DNA from: Streptomyces sp. NBC_01235
Lineage (GTDB): Bacteria; Actinomycetota; Actinomycetes; Streptomycetales; Streptomycetaceae
NCBI RefSeq assembly: GCF_035989285.1
Contig: NZ_CP108513.1
Span: 10,850,001 to 10,914,000, forward strand
Direction of reading: 5' to 3'
DNA length: 64,000 nt
The notes below the pieces were generated by a model. That model did not search any database. It saw only the letters and a list, made by a program, of their open reading frames with translations, and was not told the DNA's origin. Positions 1-21,017 of the stretch are shown here, piece after piece; position 1 is the first letter of the stretch; every line of letters begins with the position of its first letter. The position numbers and the translations under genes are program-made.

Positions 1-1
1 T

Positions 2-1994
2 ACGCCCGAGCCCGCCCCGGTGCTCGATCTCGCCGCGCTGCGCGCCGACTGCACCCGGGCCGTGCCCGCCGACGAGGTGTACGACCGGTTCGCCGGGCTC
101 GGCATCGCCTACGGCCCGCGGATGCGCGCGCTGCGGGAGCTGCGGGCCGGCACCGGGCAGGTCCTGGCCAGGACGGCGCCGACCGGGCCGGCGGGGCGCA
201 CCCCGTACACCCTGCACCCGGGCCTGCTCGACGCGGCACTCCAGGCGGCCGCCGGTCTGCCCCCGCTGCCCGGCGCGGCCGGCCTGCCAGGCGCAGCGCT
301 GCCGTTCGCACTCGACGAACTCGCCGTGCACGCGCCGCTCGACCAGGCAGCATGGGTATGGGTGCGCCGACGCGAGGAGCAGGCCGGCCCCGACGGGCAG
401 GTCCTCGACCTCGACCTCTGCGACGACGACGGCCGGGTCCGGGTGACCCTGCGCGGGCTGCGTCTGCGCGCCGCCGCCGTACCCGCCGTACCTGCCGCCG
501 CGGCAGGACCCGCCCAGGGCACGCTGCTGCTGGCCCCGGTGTGGCAGGAGGCACCCGCACGGGAGCCCGAGCCGGCCGAGCGTGTCGTGATCCTGCCCCG
601 GCGGTTTGCCGCGGTCCCGGTGCCCGGCGCGGGCCTCGTCCCGCTGGACGGCCGCATCGAGGCGTACGAGGACGACGCGGCGCTGGTGCTGCGGGAACTG
701 AAGCGCCTGACCGCGGACGGCGCCCCGAAGCCGACCCGGTGCCAGCTCGTCGTGCCCGAGGACGAGCTCTGGGCCGCCGGGCTGGGCGGCCTGCTGCTCT
801 CCGCCGCCCAGGAATACCCGGGTCTGGACGTCCAGACGGTTCAGGTGCCCGCCGACGCCGACGCCGCGACGGTGACCGCGCACCTCGACCGGGCGCTGCG
901 GCTGCCGTCGGCGGCCCGGATCCGCGGCGGCCGGGTGGCCGGCTGGACGGAGCTGCCCGACCGGGAGGCGCCGGCCCCGTGGTGTGACGGCGGCGTCTAT
1001 CTGGTCACCGGGGGCCGCGGCGGCATCGGGCGGCTGCTGGCCGCCGAGATCGTCCGACGGACGCCCGGTGCGAGCGTCGTCCTGGTCGGCCGCTCACCCG
1101 CGCACGAGCTGCCCGGCGAACTCGGCGACGCACGGGTGTCGTACCGGCAGGCCGACGTCGCCGACTCTGGGGCCGTACGCCGGCTGGTTGCCGGCGTGCT
1201 CGCCGAGCACGGTCGGCTCGACGGCGTCCTGCACGCCGCCGGGGTGTTGCGGGACGGCCTGCTGGCGCACAAGACGCCCGAGGACCTGGCCGCCGTCCTG
1301 GCGCCGAAGAGCGCCGGGGCCCGCAACCTCGACGAGGCGACCCGGGACCTTCCGCTGGACCTCTTCGTGCTGTTCTCCTCGGCCACGGGGTCCTTCGGCA
1401 ACGTGGGCCAGGCCGACTACGCAGCCGCCAACGGCTTCCTCGACCGGTTCGCCGACCACCGGGCCGCCCTGGTCGCCCGCGGCGAGCGGCACGGCACCAC
1501 CGTCTCGGTCGGCTGGCCGCTGTGGGCCGAGGGCGGCATGACCGTCGACGACGCGACGGTGGCGGCCCTGCGCGACATCGGCCTGGCCCCGCTGGCCACC
1601 GCCGACGCCATGCGCGCCCTGTACCGCGCACTGGCCTCGGGCCGCAGCCACCTGGTGGCGCTCACCGGCGAACTCGCCCGGTTGCGGGACCAGTTCGTCA
1701 CCGCCTCCGTCGACCCGGCGGAGGTCACCCGGGTCCAGGCCGAGCTCGGCGCCCTGGTGTCACGGATCCTGCTCGTCGACGCGGCGGACCTCGACCCCGA
1801 GACGGAGCTGAACGACTACGGCTTCGAGCCGGTCACCCTGGCCGAGCTGGCCCGGCGGATCAACCTGGCCTTCGCACTGGACGTCGGCACCGCCGAGCTG
1901 CTGGAGCACACCACCCTGGGGCGGCTCGCCCACCACCTCTGCGACACGTATCCCCACCTCGTCGGCCGGTCCGGCGGAGCCAAGGAGATGAACG

Positions 1995-2008
<14 letters not shown>
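2..2008 (+). CDS. trans-AT PKS subunit, C-terminal part (DH-KR-ACP0), 5' end outside window
   Basis: End of a modular polyketide synthase subunit already open at the window edge; its KS and the first half of its DH lie upstream. Seen in order: second half of a DH, with HPGLLDAALQ at about nt 215-244 carrying the DH acid; a KR with GGRGGIG near nt 1011-1031, FSS, then ADYAAAN, so the catalytic Ser and Tyr are present; and an ACP fold at about nt 1731-1965. The KR has LDG where B-type KRs carry their diagnostic Asp. The ACP has GFEP instead of GFDS, so no serine can carry the phosphopantetheine arm. The stop overlaps the start of the next PKS gene by 14 bp, and that protein begins with an intact ACP that could complete the module. 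Family and domain calls are firm; the role of the dead ACP is inference. Confidence 0.93.
1731..1965 (+). other. Serine-less acyl carrier domain (ACP0), Ser to Pro
   Basis: ACP-like fold at the end of the first PKS subunit. The helix II motif reads DYGFEPVTL. The codon at 1829-1831 is CCG (Pro) where a Ser codon is expected, so 4'-phosphopantetheine cannot be attached here. The rest of the fold is well kept, including the acidic region before the motif and the LLEHTTLGRLAHHL helix. Confidence 0.88.
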
Positions 2009-10966
<8,958 letters not shown>

Positions 10967-10970
<4 letters not shown>

Positions 10971-13900
10971 GCCGACGAGGAGAGAACCGTGCCGGAACAG
11001 CGGAGCATCATATGACGACCAATCGGGACATCCTGGCCGCCCTGCGGTCGGGCGAACTGAGCGTCGAGGCGGCGCGCAGCGCGCTGTCCCCGGCCGACGA
11101 GGCCGGCACGGGGACCGCCGTCGGTGCTGCCACGGGTGCCGCTCGACCCGTCGCCCCGCTGAGCGAGCCCGCCGCCCCGGACGGCACCGTGGACCGGCCC
11201 GCCCGGCGCGGCGGCCGGCCGGAGCCGATCGCCGTCGTCGGCATGGCCGGCCGCTACCCCGGCGCGGCCGACCTGGACAGCTACTGGGCCAATCTGCGCG
11301 AGGGCCGGGACAGCGTGCGCGACGTACCGGCCTCGCGCTGGGACGCCGACCGGAACTACGACCCGACCCCCGGCTCCGGCGGCACCTACACCAAGGCGCT
11401 CGGCGCGCTCGACGACATCGAGTCCTTCGACCCGCTCTTCTTCGGGATCTCCCCGGCCGAGGCCGAGGGCATGGACCCGCAGCACCGCCTCTTCCTCCAG
11501 GAGGGCTACCGGGCCTTCGAGGACGCCGGCTACAGCCGCGAGACGCTCAGCGGCACCCGGTGCGGCGTCTACCTCGGCCTGATGGGCAACGAGTACAGCC
11601 TGCTGCTGCAGCGCCACCGGGTGCCGACGGTGGGCATCGTGGGCAACAGCGCGGCCGTCGCGGCGGCCCGGCTGGCCTACCTGCTGAACCTCAAGGGCCC
11701 CGCCATCCCGGTCGACACCGCGTGCTCCTCGTCCCTGGTCGCCGCCCATCTGGCCGGCCAGGCGCTGGCCGCCGGCGAGATCGACATGGCACTGGTCGGC
11801 GGGGTCAGCCTGTACCTCATCGAGGAGACCTACGCCGGGATGTGCTCGGCCGGGATGCTCTCCCGGTCCGGCCGCAGCCGGGCGTTCGACGACGGCGCCG
11901 ACGGCTTCGTCCCCGGCGAGGGCGTCGGCGCGCTGGTGCTCAAGCGGCTCTCCGACGCCGAGCGGGACGGCGACCGCATCCACGGGCTGATCGTGGCCTC
12001 CGGCATCAACCAGGACGGCGCGACCAACGGCATCACCGCGCCCAGCGTGCGCAGCCAGATCGAGCTGGAGCGGGCGCTCTACCGCCGGGCCGGCATCGAC
12101 CCCCGCACGATCGACTACGTGGAGGCGCACGGCACCGGCACCAAGCTCGGCGATCCGATCGAGCTGGAGGCGCTGGCCACCGTCTTCAGAGAAGGGACCG
12201 CCGACACCGGATTCTGCGCGATCGGCTCGGTCAAGACCAACATCGGGCACACCTCGGCCGCGGCCGGCGTGGCGAGCCTGACCAAGGTCCTGCTGGGGAT
12301 GCGGCACGGCGAGCTGGTGCCCTCCCTGCACTTCGAACGGCCCAACGAGCACTTCGACTTCGCGCGCTCGCCGTTCCGCGTCGTCACCGGCAACGAGCCG
12401 TGGCGGGCCGCCGAGGGCCGCCCGCGCCGGGCAGCCGTCAGCTCCTTCGGTATCAGCGGCACCAACGCGCACCTGGTCGTCGAGGAATACCTGCCCGGTG
12501 CCCGACGGCCGGTCGGCGAGCGGCCGTCCGGCACCGGGCAGCCCGCGCTGGTCGTGCTGTCGGCGCGCAACCGCGAACGGCTGACCGCCTACGCCCGCGA
12601 CCTGCTCGACTGGGTCCGCCAACGGCCGCAGACCGACCTCGGCGACCTGGCGTACACGCTGCAGGTCGGCCGTAGTGCGATGGCCAGCAGGCTCGCGATC
12701 GTCGCCGACTCCACGCAGCGGCTGGCCGAGCGGCTGGAGGGATTCCTGGCGGGGGCGGCGACCCCCGGCGTCCACACCGCCGACGTCAGGGCCGGGGCGG
12801 GCGAACTCGGCATCCTGGACGCGGACGAGGACGCCCGCGAGCTGATCGCGACCTGGGGCCGCAAGGGCAAGCTCGACCGGCTGGCACAGGTCTGGGCCGC
12901 CGGTGCGGGCGTCGACTGGCGGTTGCTGCACCGCGCGACACCCGCGCGCCGGGCCGACGCCCCGACCTACCCCTTCGACCGGGTGCGTTGCTGGTTCACC
13001 GCCTCTGCCCCCGAGCCGGCCGCCGCCCGCGCGGACGGCCACCTGCTGCGCGGGCGCAACGCGTCCACCCTCTGGGCACAGCGGTTCGAGGCCGAGTTCA
13101 CCGGCGAGGAGTTCTTCCTCGCCGACCACCGGGTCCAGGGCGAGCCGACCCTGCCGGCGGTGGCCACCGTGGAGCTGGCCCAGGCCGCCGCGCTGGAGTC
13201 GGTCGTGGGCCGGGTCGCCTACGACGAACACGCCGTCCACCTCAGCCGGCTGGTGTGGCTGCGGCCGGTACAGGCGGGCGGCGGTCCGGTCCGGGTGCGG
13301 ATCGAGCTGACCCCCCGTGAGGACCAGCGCCTCGACGTCACCTTGTGCGACCCCGACGATCCGGACCTCGTCTACGGCCAGGGCGTCGCCCGGGTGCGCG
13401 AGCACGGCGGCGAGGACGCCCCCCGGCTCGACCTCGACGCCCTGCGCGCCGCCTGCGACCCAGCCGCCCTGCCCGGTGCGCACTGCTATGCGGCGTACGA
13501 CGCGCTCGGCATCGTCTACGGCCCGGCCATGCGCGGCCTGTCCACCCTGTGGGTCGGCGACGGCGTCGCGCTCGCCCGGCTCGACCTGCCCGCGGGCGGC
13601 TCCGCCACGCCGTACACCGCCCACCCCGGCCTGCTCGACGCCGCCCTGCAGGCCTGCATCGGCATCGCCGACGACGGCGGCCGCGGCGGCGCCGCCCTGC
13701 CGTTCTCGGTGGAGGAGGTCGAGATCCTCGGCCCGCTGCCGGAGCAGGCCTGGGCGGCCGTGCGCCGCCGCGACGGCGGGACCCGGCTGCGCAGCTTCGA
13801 CATCGACGTGTGCGACGCCGACGGTACGGTTCGCGTCCGGCTGCGCGGGCTGAGCCTGCGCGCCGCGGCGCAGCCCGCCGCCGCGGCCCCGGTGGACGTG

Positions 13901-16900
13901 CAGGTCCTCGCCCCGGCCTGGACGGCCGGCGCGGCCGAGCCGGGCGCGGCCGAGCCGGAGACCACGCTGGTCTTCAGCGCGCTGGACCCGGCGGCCACCG
14001 CCGGGCTCGGCGGCGAGGTGGTGGCCCTTGCAGGCGACCAGGGGAGCCTCGACGAGCGGTTCCGCGCCGCCGGCGAGCGGATGCTGACGCACGTGCGGCA
14101 ACTGCTCGACGAGCGGCCCTCGGGGCGGAGCCTGGTCCAACTGGTGGTGCCGAGCGGAGAGCCGGGCCTGCTCGGCGGGCTCGGCGGACTGCTGCGTACG
14201 GTCCGGCTCGAACACCCCGCGGTCCGCGTCCAGGTGATCGAGACCGACCGGGACACCGACGATCTGACGGACCGGCTCGCCGCCGACGCCCGCACCTGCG
14301 ACGAGCAGCTGCGCTACCGGGCCGGCCGCCGGGAGGTCATGGACTGGCAGCCGGTGCCCGCCCAAGGCCCGGCCGCCGCCCCGTGGACGGACGGCGTCTA
14401 CCTCGTCACCGGGGGAGCGGGCGGGCTCGGCGCGCTGCTCGCCGCGGAGATCGGCGCCCAGGCGCCCGGCGCCCGGATCGTCCTGGTCGGACGGTCCGCT
14501 CCGGCGGCGGCCGAGGACGTCCTTCGCCCGCTGCGCGAGGCCGGCGTGAGCGTGGAGTACCGCTCCGCCGACGTCGGCGACGCGGCCGCCGTACACCGCC
14601 TGGTGGACGAGGTGCTCGCCGCGCACGGCCGGCTCGACGGCGTGATCCACGCAGCCGGCGTCCACCGGGACGCCCTGGTCCGGGCCAAGACCGCCGAGCA
14701 ACTCGCCGAGGTCTTCGGCGCCAAGGTGTCCGGCGCGGTCAACCTGGACGAGGCCACCAGCGGCCTGCCGCTCGACCACTTTGTGCTGTTCTCCTCGCTC
14801 GCCGCCGTCGCCGGCAACATCGGCCAGGCGGACTACGCGGCGGCCAACGGGTTCCTCGACCTGTTCGCCGCCCACCGCGCGCGGCTGGCCGCCGAGGGGC
14901 TGCGGCAGGGCCGCACGGTGTCGGTGGACTGGCCGCTGTGGGCCGAGGGCGGCATGCGGCTCGACGAGCAGATGCTGGAGGCGCTCAACCGGCGGATGGG
15001 CCTGCGGCCGCTGCCCACCGAGGCCGGTATGACCGCCCTCTACCGGGCCCTGGCCTCGGGTGAGCCGCAGGTGCTGGTCGTGGCCAAGGACGCGGTGCGG
15101 GCGACGGAGCCGGCGCGGGCCCAGGCCCCGGCGGCGGTGGCCGACGCGCCTGAGGCGGCCACCACCGCGGCGGCCCCCGAGCGGAGCGCGGCCGGCCTGC
15201 GCACGCGCACCCTCACCGACCTCACCCGCATGGTGTCCGAGCTGCTCAAGGTCGACCTCGACGAGATCGACAGCGACGTCCCGCTCAACGACTACGGCTT
15301 CGACTCGATCATCTTCACCACCTTCGCGGCCCGCGTGAACAACGCGCTCGGGCTCGACCTGACCCCGCCGGTCTTCTTCGAGTACCCGACCCTCGACCGG
15401 CTGACGGACCATCTGGTCGACAACCACGCGCCCGCCCTGGCGGCCGCCTATCCGGCCCCGGCCGCCCCCGCCCCCGCTTCGGCGGCTGCGGCTGCGGCAC
15501 CTGAGCCGGGGCCGGCCCGGCCGGCCGGCCTGCTCCCGAAGCAGCGGGTCCACCGCCCCGAGCCGGTCCCGGCGCACGGCACCGCCGCGCCCGGCGGACC
15601 GGAGCCGGTGGCGATCATCGGGATGAGCTGCGAGTTCCCGAAGGCCCGCAACACGGACGAGTTCTGGGACAACCTGGTTCAGGGCCGGGACTGCATCACC
15701 GAGATCCCGCTGGAGCGCTGGGACTGGCGGGCGCAGCTCGACGCCGACCCGACCGCCGCCGGGGCGCGCTGGGCGGGCACCATCGACGGCGTCGCCGCCT
15801 TCGACCCGCTGTTCTTCGGCATCTCCCCGCGCGAGGCGGAGCTGATGGACCCGCAGCAGCGCCTGCTGATGACACACGTCTGGCAGGTGCTGGAGGAGGC
15901 CGGCCACTCGGCCCGCGCGCTGGCCGGTTCGGACCTCGGCCTCTTCGTCGGGACCGTCAGCACCTACGGGCAGCTCATCGCGCAGGCCGGCCGGGCGGCC
16001 GAGGGCTACTCCTCGGCGGGCCTCGCCGCCTCGATGGGGCCCAACCGGATGAGCTACTTCCTGGACGTCCACGGGCCGAGCGAGCCGGTGGAGACCACCT
16101 GCTCCAGCGCGTTGGTCGCGCTGCACCGCGCCGTCACCGCGCTCTCCCTCGGCCACTGCTCGATGGCGGTCGCCGGCGGCATCAACACCCTCACCGATCC
16201 CGGCATGCACGTCGGCTTCGCCAAAGAGGGCATGCTCAGCCCGGACGGCCGCTGCAAGACCTTCGCCGCCTCCGCCAACGGGTACGTGCGCGGCGAGGGC
16301 GTCGGCATGCTGCTGCTCAAGCGGCTGCGCGACGCCGAGCGCGACGGCGACCACATCTACGGGGTGGTCCGGGCCACCGCCGAGAACCACGGCGGCCGCG
16401 CCCAGGCGCTCACCGCACCCAACCCCAACGCCCAGAGCGAGCTGCTGGTCTCCGCCTACCGACAGGCCGGCGTCGACCCCCGGTCGGTCGGGTACATCGA
16501 GGCGCACGGCACCGGCACCGCACTCGGCGACCCGATCGAGATCAACGCGCTCAAGACGGCCTTCGGCCGGCTCTACGACGGTGTCGGCGCGCCGCCCGCC
16601 GAGGGGCCGCACATCGGGCTGGCCTCGGTGAAGAGCAACATCGGCCACCTGGAGTTCGCGGCCGGCGTCGCCGGAGTCATCAAGGTCCTCCTGCAACTGA
16701 GGCACCGCACGCTCGTCCGCGGCCTGCACGCCGAGGAGGTCAACCCCTACATCCAGCTCGACGGCAGCCCGTTCCGCCTGATCCGCGAGAACGAGGAGTG
16801 GCCGGCACCGCGGGACGGGCAGGGGCGGCCGCTGCCGCGCCTGGCCGGGGTCAGCTCCTTCGGCATCGGCGGCGTCAACGCCCATGTGGTGATCGAGGAG

Positions 16901-19219
16901 TACGTCCCGAGCGGACCGGCCGCCGTTGGCGCCGTTGCCGCCGATCCGTCCGGGGCACCGCAGGCGGTCGTCCTGTCGGCGAAGACCGCCGAGCAGCTCA
17001 CCGCCCGGGCCCGCGACCTGCTGGCGTACCTCGACCACACCGAGGGCGTCGACCTGGCCGACCTCGCCCACACCCTGCAGACCGGCCGCGACGCGATGGA
17101 GCACCGGCTCGCGTTCGAGGTCCGTGACCTCGCCGAGCTGACCGCCCTGCTGCGCGGCCGGCTCGAGGGCACCGCGGACGGTCCCCGTGTCCACAGCGCG
17201 CGGACCCGGCCGCACCGGGCGCAGATCGCCCGGTTCACCGCCGAGGAGGGACACCGCGAGCGCGTCACCGAGTGGCTCCGGCAGCGGCGCTACGACCACC
17301 TGCTGGACCTGTGGACCAAGGGCCTTGCGGTGGACTGGACGCCCGCGCACGAGGGTGCGCGCCGCCGCAGGCTGAGCCTGCCCACCTACCCCTTCGACCG
17401 GGACCGCTACTGGGTCACCCCGGCCGAACCGGTCGCCGCGGCACAGCCGGTGACCACACCCGCACCGCCGGCGGCGCACGCAACCCGGGACCAGGCGGCG
17501 CACGCGTCGCGCGACCAGCGCAGGCCGCCCGCCGACCAGGGACGCCCCGTCCTGCTGAGGACCGTCTGGGAGCCGATGCCGGCGCCCGACGGCCGTGCGG
17601 AGAGCGACGGCCGGGCCGTCGTGATCGGCGGATCGCCGCGCCAACGCGAGGAGTTGCGGGCGCTGCACGGCGACCTGACCGCCCTCACGGCCGGGCCTGC
17701 CGACACCGTCGACGACCTGGCGGCGCTGCTGCGCACCCACGGCCCCGTCGACCGCCTCTACTGGTACCTGCCCGACGTGCCCGCCGACACACCGCTCGAC
17801 GACGGCGTCATCGCCGCCCAGGACAGAGGCGTGCTGACCGGGCTGCGCCTCGTCCAGGCGCTGCTCGCCACCGGCCACGGCGGCCGGGCACTCACCTGGA
17901 CGGCCGTCACCACGGGCGCCCTCAAAGTGGGCGCCGGAGATCCGGTCAGCCCCGCCCATGCGGGCGTCCACGGTCTCCTCGGTGTGCTGTCCAAGGAGCA
18001 ACCCGCCTGGCGCGTAAGGCTGGTGGACGTCGCGGCGGACTCCCGGCCGCCGGCACGGCAGCTGCTCGCGCTGCCGGCCGACCCGAACGGCGCCAGCGTC
18101 GCCCACCGCGGCGACGGCTGGTTCCGGCCGGTGCTCCTGCCGGTCACCGGGCTGCCCGAGAGCCCGCGGGCGTACCGCGACGGCGGGGTCTACCTCGTCG
18201 TCGGCGGTGCCGGCGGCATCGGCGAGGTGTGGACGGAGTACCTGCTGCGCACCTACGGCGCCCGGGTGGTCTGGGTGGGCCGGCGCGAGCCGGACGCCGC
18301 CATAAAGGCCAAGCTGGACCGGCTCGGCGGCATCGGGCACCGGCCGGAGTATCTGCGCGCCGACGCCTGCGAGCTTGCGGACCTGCGCGAGGTGCGGGCC
18401 GAAGTCCTGCGCCGGCACGGCCGGTTGGACGGGGTGGTGCACGCCGCCGGGGTGAGCCGGGACCTGACCCTGGCGCGGGTCACTGAGGAGCGGCTGCGCG
18501 CCACGCTGGCCGCCAAGGTCGCGGTGAGCGTGCGGATCGGGCAGGTCTTCGGCGAGGACGATCTGGACTTCCTGCTGTACTTCTCGTCCTTCGCCACCAC
18601 CGTGCGGCTGGCCGGGGACGGCGGGTACAGCGCGGGCAGCGTCTTCGAGGACGCCTGCGCGCAGTGGCTCGCCCCTCGCGCCAAGGCCCCCGTGAAGGTG
18701 GTCGACTGGGGCTACTGGGGAGCAGTCGGCCTGGGCGACAACGAGAGCACCCGCGCGGTCATGGCGAGGATGGGGCAGAGCCCGATCGGCGCACCGGAGG
18801 CCATGGACGCCCTGGAGCGTCTGCTCGCCGGGCCGCTGGACCACGTGACGCTGCTGAAGACCACCTTCGACTGGCCGATGGGCGACACCGTCGCCGTCCA
18901 ACCGGCCGCCGGAGCCGTCCCGTTGCTCGGGCGGCTGGCCGAATCCCTCCGATCCGGGGCCCGTTCCCCCAGCTCGGGGCGGGGACACCTGAACCGGATC
19001 CTGCGTGACCTGGTCTCGGCCATCCTCGACGTCGAACAGGGGGTCATCGACGGCGACACCGACCTCGGCGAATGGGGATTCGACCAGGTCGCGTTCACAC
19101 AGCTCGCGGACAGACTCGGGAAGGACCACGGGATCACCGTGACCCCGGCCCTCTTCGGCGAAGCCACCACCCTCAGTCAGATCGCGAACCGTCTGCCGGA
19201 GGCGGTGCCCCGGCCATGA
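10967..19219 (+). CDS. trans-AT PKS, KS-DH-KR-ACP-KS-KR-ACP0
   Basis: Two-module PKS, 2750 aa from an ATG that overlaps the previous stop as ATGA; an in-frame ATG at 11012 is an alternative. Order by residue: short N-terminal helix pair 16-40; KS 86-508 (TACSSS, HGTGT, NIGH); DH 689-968 (HRVQGEPTLP, LLDAALQ); KR 979-1375 (GGAGGLG, FSS, DYAAAN); ACP 1414-1485 (GFDSI); KS 1546-1980 (TTCSSA); KR 2195-2638 (GGAGGIG, Ser, GGYSAG Tyr); ACP-like domain 2675-2745. Both KRs carry LDG, suggesting B-type stereochemistry. The last ACP reads GFDQ, so it cannot be loaded. The N-terminal helices resemble the C-terminal helices of the 1995 protein and may be a docking pair. By matching half-modules, the open module is most likely completed by the ACP that begins the 36663 protein. 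Confidence 0.94.
18990..19200 (+). other. Serine-less acyl carrier domain (ACP0), Ser to Gln
   Basis: C-terminal ACP fold of the 10967 protein. The motif is EWGFDQVAF, with CAG (Gln2707) at 19085-19087 in place of the phosphopantetheine serine. It follows a KR directly, as do the other two serine-less ACPs in the window. Confidence 0.88.
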
Positions 19220-19302
19220 CGGACCCCCACAGCGCCCCAGACGGGGACGCCGGCCGACGGCGTCCCGACCCATCCCTGCGGAAAACCGAGTTGAAGGATC
19301 AC

Positions 19303-19884
19303 ATGACGCCCAACGGCCCCCACAGCGTCGGTAACGTTGCGTTGCCCGCGATCACCGAGACCGACCTGGCCGGCCTGCCCACCGGACAGCTGCTCGCCCA
19401 CTCGATGACACTGGTCATCCGTCAGATCGCGATGGCCCCGGTGAGCGAGATGCAGGAGGTCGTGCGCGGTCTCGACGACGTCCGGTCCGCCCTGTTCGGA
19501 TACTGGGTGCTTCACTACCATGGCTCGAACGCGCTCACCGGCTTCGGCGAGGAGATGCCGCACCGCGTCGTGGACGCGGACTTCTTCGCGCTGCTGAACC
19601 AGAGCCTGGAACGGCTCGGCGACGGCGACCTGCTCGCCCTGGTCCGTGACTGGCAGGCCGAACTCGGCCGCGCCACCGCCCTGTTGGAGCAGGAGGAGCG
19701 CGCGCGGGGGAAGGTGGCGCAAGGCTGGGACTGGGAGCGGACGGCCCGTCTGCTCGCGCTCCTCGACAAGGAGACCATGCGCGCGCTGGACGCGCGCTAC
19801 CGAGCGGGCCAACCCGCCTCGCTCGACAGATTGTCGGGCTACATCCGGGAACACGCCGAGGCCGTGTTCACCGTCGTCAAGTGA
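19303..19884 (+). CDS. Hypothetical protein, helical, cluster-internal
   Basis: A 193-aa protein that I do not recognise. ATG at 19303 is preferred because AAGGA lies six bases upstream. A longer form (222 aa) could start at 19216, where ATG overlaps the PKS stop; its first 29 residues are Arg/Asp/Pro-rich and unstructured. The sequence looks mostly alpha-helical, with motifs such as FGYWVLHYHG and an acidic, Arg-rich C-terminal half. It has no signal peptide, no clear membrane segment and no catalytic motif that I can identify. It sits between a PKS gene and an ABC exporter in one transcription unit, so a part in biosynthesis, self-protection or regulation is possible but not shown. Confidence 0.75.
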   Translation: MTPNGPHSVGNVALPAITETDLAGLPTGQLLAHSMTLVIRQIAMAPVSEMQEVVRGLDDVRSALFGYWVLHYHGSNALTGFGEEMPHRVVDADFFALLNQSLERLGDGDLLALVRDWQAELGRATALLEQEERARGKVAQGWDWERTARLLALLDKETMRALDARYRAGQPASLDRLSGYIREHAEAVFTVVK

Positions 19885-19964
19885 CCCATCGAACCGGTGC
19901 GACGGCCGGGAGCGTGCGTGTGCCCAGCCGCCGCTCACCGGGGCCGTCGGCTCAAGGAGAGCAT

Positions 19965-21017
19965 GTGGAGGCAGTAGTGCAAGGCGATTTTGCGGTGGAA
20001 GTGGAAGACCTGGTCAAGACCTATCCCAAGGCGGAGGGGAACGCCGTCGACGGGGTCTCCTTCACCATCGGGCGAGGTGAGATATTCGGCCTGCTCGGGC
20101 CCAACGGCGCGGGCAAGACGACCATCGTCGGTGTGCTCACCACGGCCGTGCGGCCCTCCTCGGGGGCCGTCCGCATCGCCGGTGTCGACATCGCCGACTC
20201 GCTGCGGGTCAAGCCGCGCATCGCGGTGATGCCGCAGATCAACAATCTGGACCGCAGCCTGAAGGCCCGTGAGGTGCTGACCTACCACGCGGCCTACCAC
20301 GGGGTGCCGAAGGCCGAGCGCGAGGCGCGTGCCGACCGGGTGCTCAGCGAACTGGGGCTGGCCGAGCGGGCGCAGGAGAAGGTGCCGCGCTACTCCGGCG
20401 GTATGGCCCAGCGTCTGATGCTGGCCCGGGCCCTGATGCACGACCCGCAGGTGCTCTTCCTCGACGAGCCCACCAACAACCTCGACCCGCAGTCGCGGCA
20501 CTTCCTGTGGGAGCGCATCCGCGAGCTCAACGAGCGCGGCGTGACGATCGTGCTCACCACCCACGACATGCGCGAGGCGGAGCAGCTCTGCGACCGCGTC
20601 GCGGTGGTCGACCACGGCAAGGTCCTGGTCCTGGATACCCCGGACGAGCTGAAGAAGATCATCCCGGGGGGCGGCCTGCTGGAGCTGCACGCGGCCCTGT
20701 CCGACGGCTTTGCCGTCCCCGCCGTCGACGCGGCGGAAGGCGCCGAGGACGGTGCCCTGGCCGAGGGGCCCGCCGCCGAGCTGCTGCGCAGGCTCCGCTC
20801 GCTCGGCGCCAAGCAGGTCGAGGCGCTCGCGGCGGACGGTGACGGGGAGTCGGGCATCGCCCGGTTCCGGCTGTTCTCCGACGATGCCGGCGCGCTCGTC
20901 CCCGCCGTCATCCAGGCGGTCGCCGAGGAGGGTGCCCAGGTCCGCGATCTGCGGCTGTCGTCCCCGAGCCTCGAAGACGTCTTCATCCACCTGACCGGAA
21001 GGAACCTCCGCCCGTGA
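19965..21017 (+). CDS. ABC transporter ATP-binding protein (DrrA-type drug export)
   Basis: ATPase subunit of a drug-type ABC exporter, 350 aa from GTG 19965. The start has AAGGAGAG just upstream; an in-frame GTG at 19881 overlaps the previous stop but lacks such a site. Walker A GPNGAGKTT is near residue 41, the signature YSGGMAQR follows, Walker B VLFLDEPTNNLDP comes next, then the switch His in LTTHDMREAE. The C-terminal extension beyond the ATPase core is typical of DrrA-like proteins. Its stop overlaps the start of the permease (GTGA), so the two are almost certainly co-translated. Probable role: export of the polyketide product and self-resistance. Confidence 0.93.
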   Translation: MEAVVQGDFAVEVEDLVKTYPKAEGNAVDGVSFTIGRGEIFGLLGPNGAGKTTIVGVLTTAVRPSSGAVRIAGVDIADSLRVKPRIAVMPQINNLDRSLKAREVLTYHAAYHGVPKAEREARADRVLSELGLAERAQEKVPRYSGGMAQRLMLARALMHDPQVLFLDEPTNNLDPQSRHFLWERIRELNERGVTIVLTTHDMREAEQLCDRVAVVDHGKVLVLDTPDELKKIIPGGGLLELHAALSDGFAVPAVDAAEGAEDGALAEGPAAELLRRLRSLGAKQVEALAADGDGESGIARFRLFSDDAGALVPAVIQAVAEEGAQVRDLRLSSPSLEDVFIHLTGRNLRP

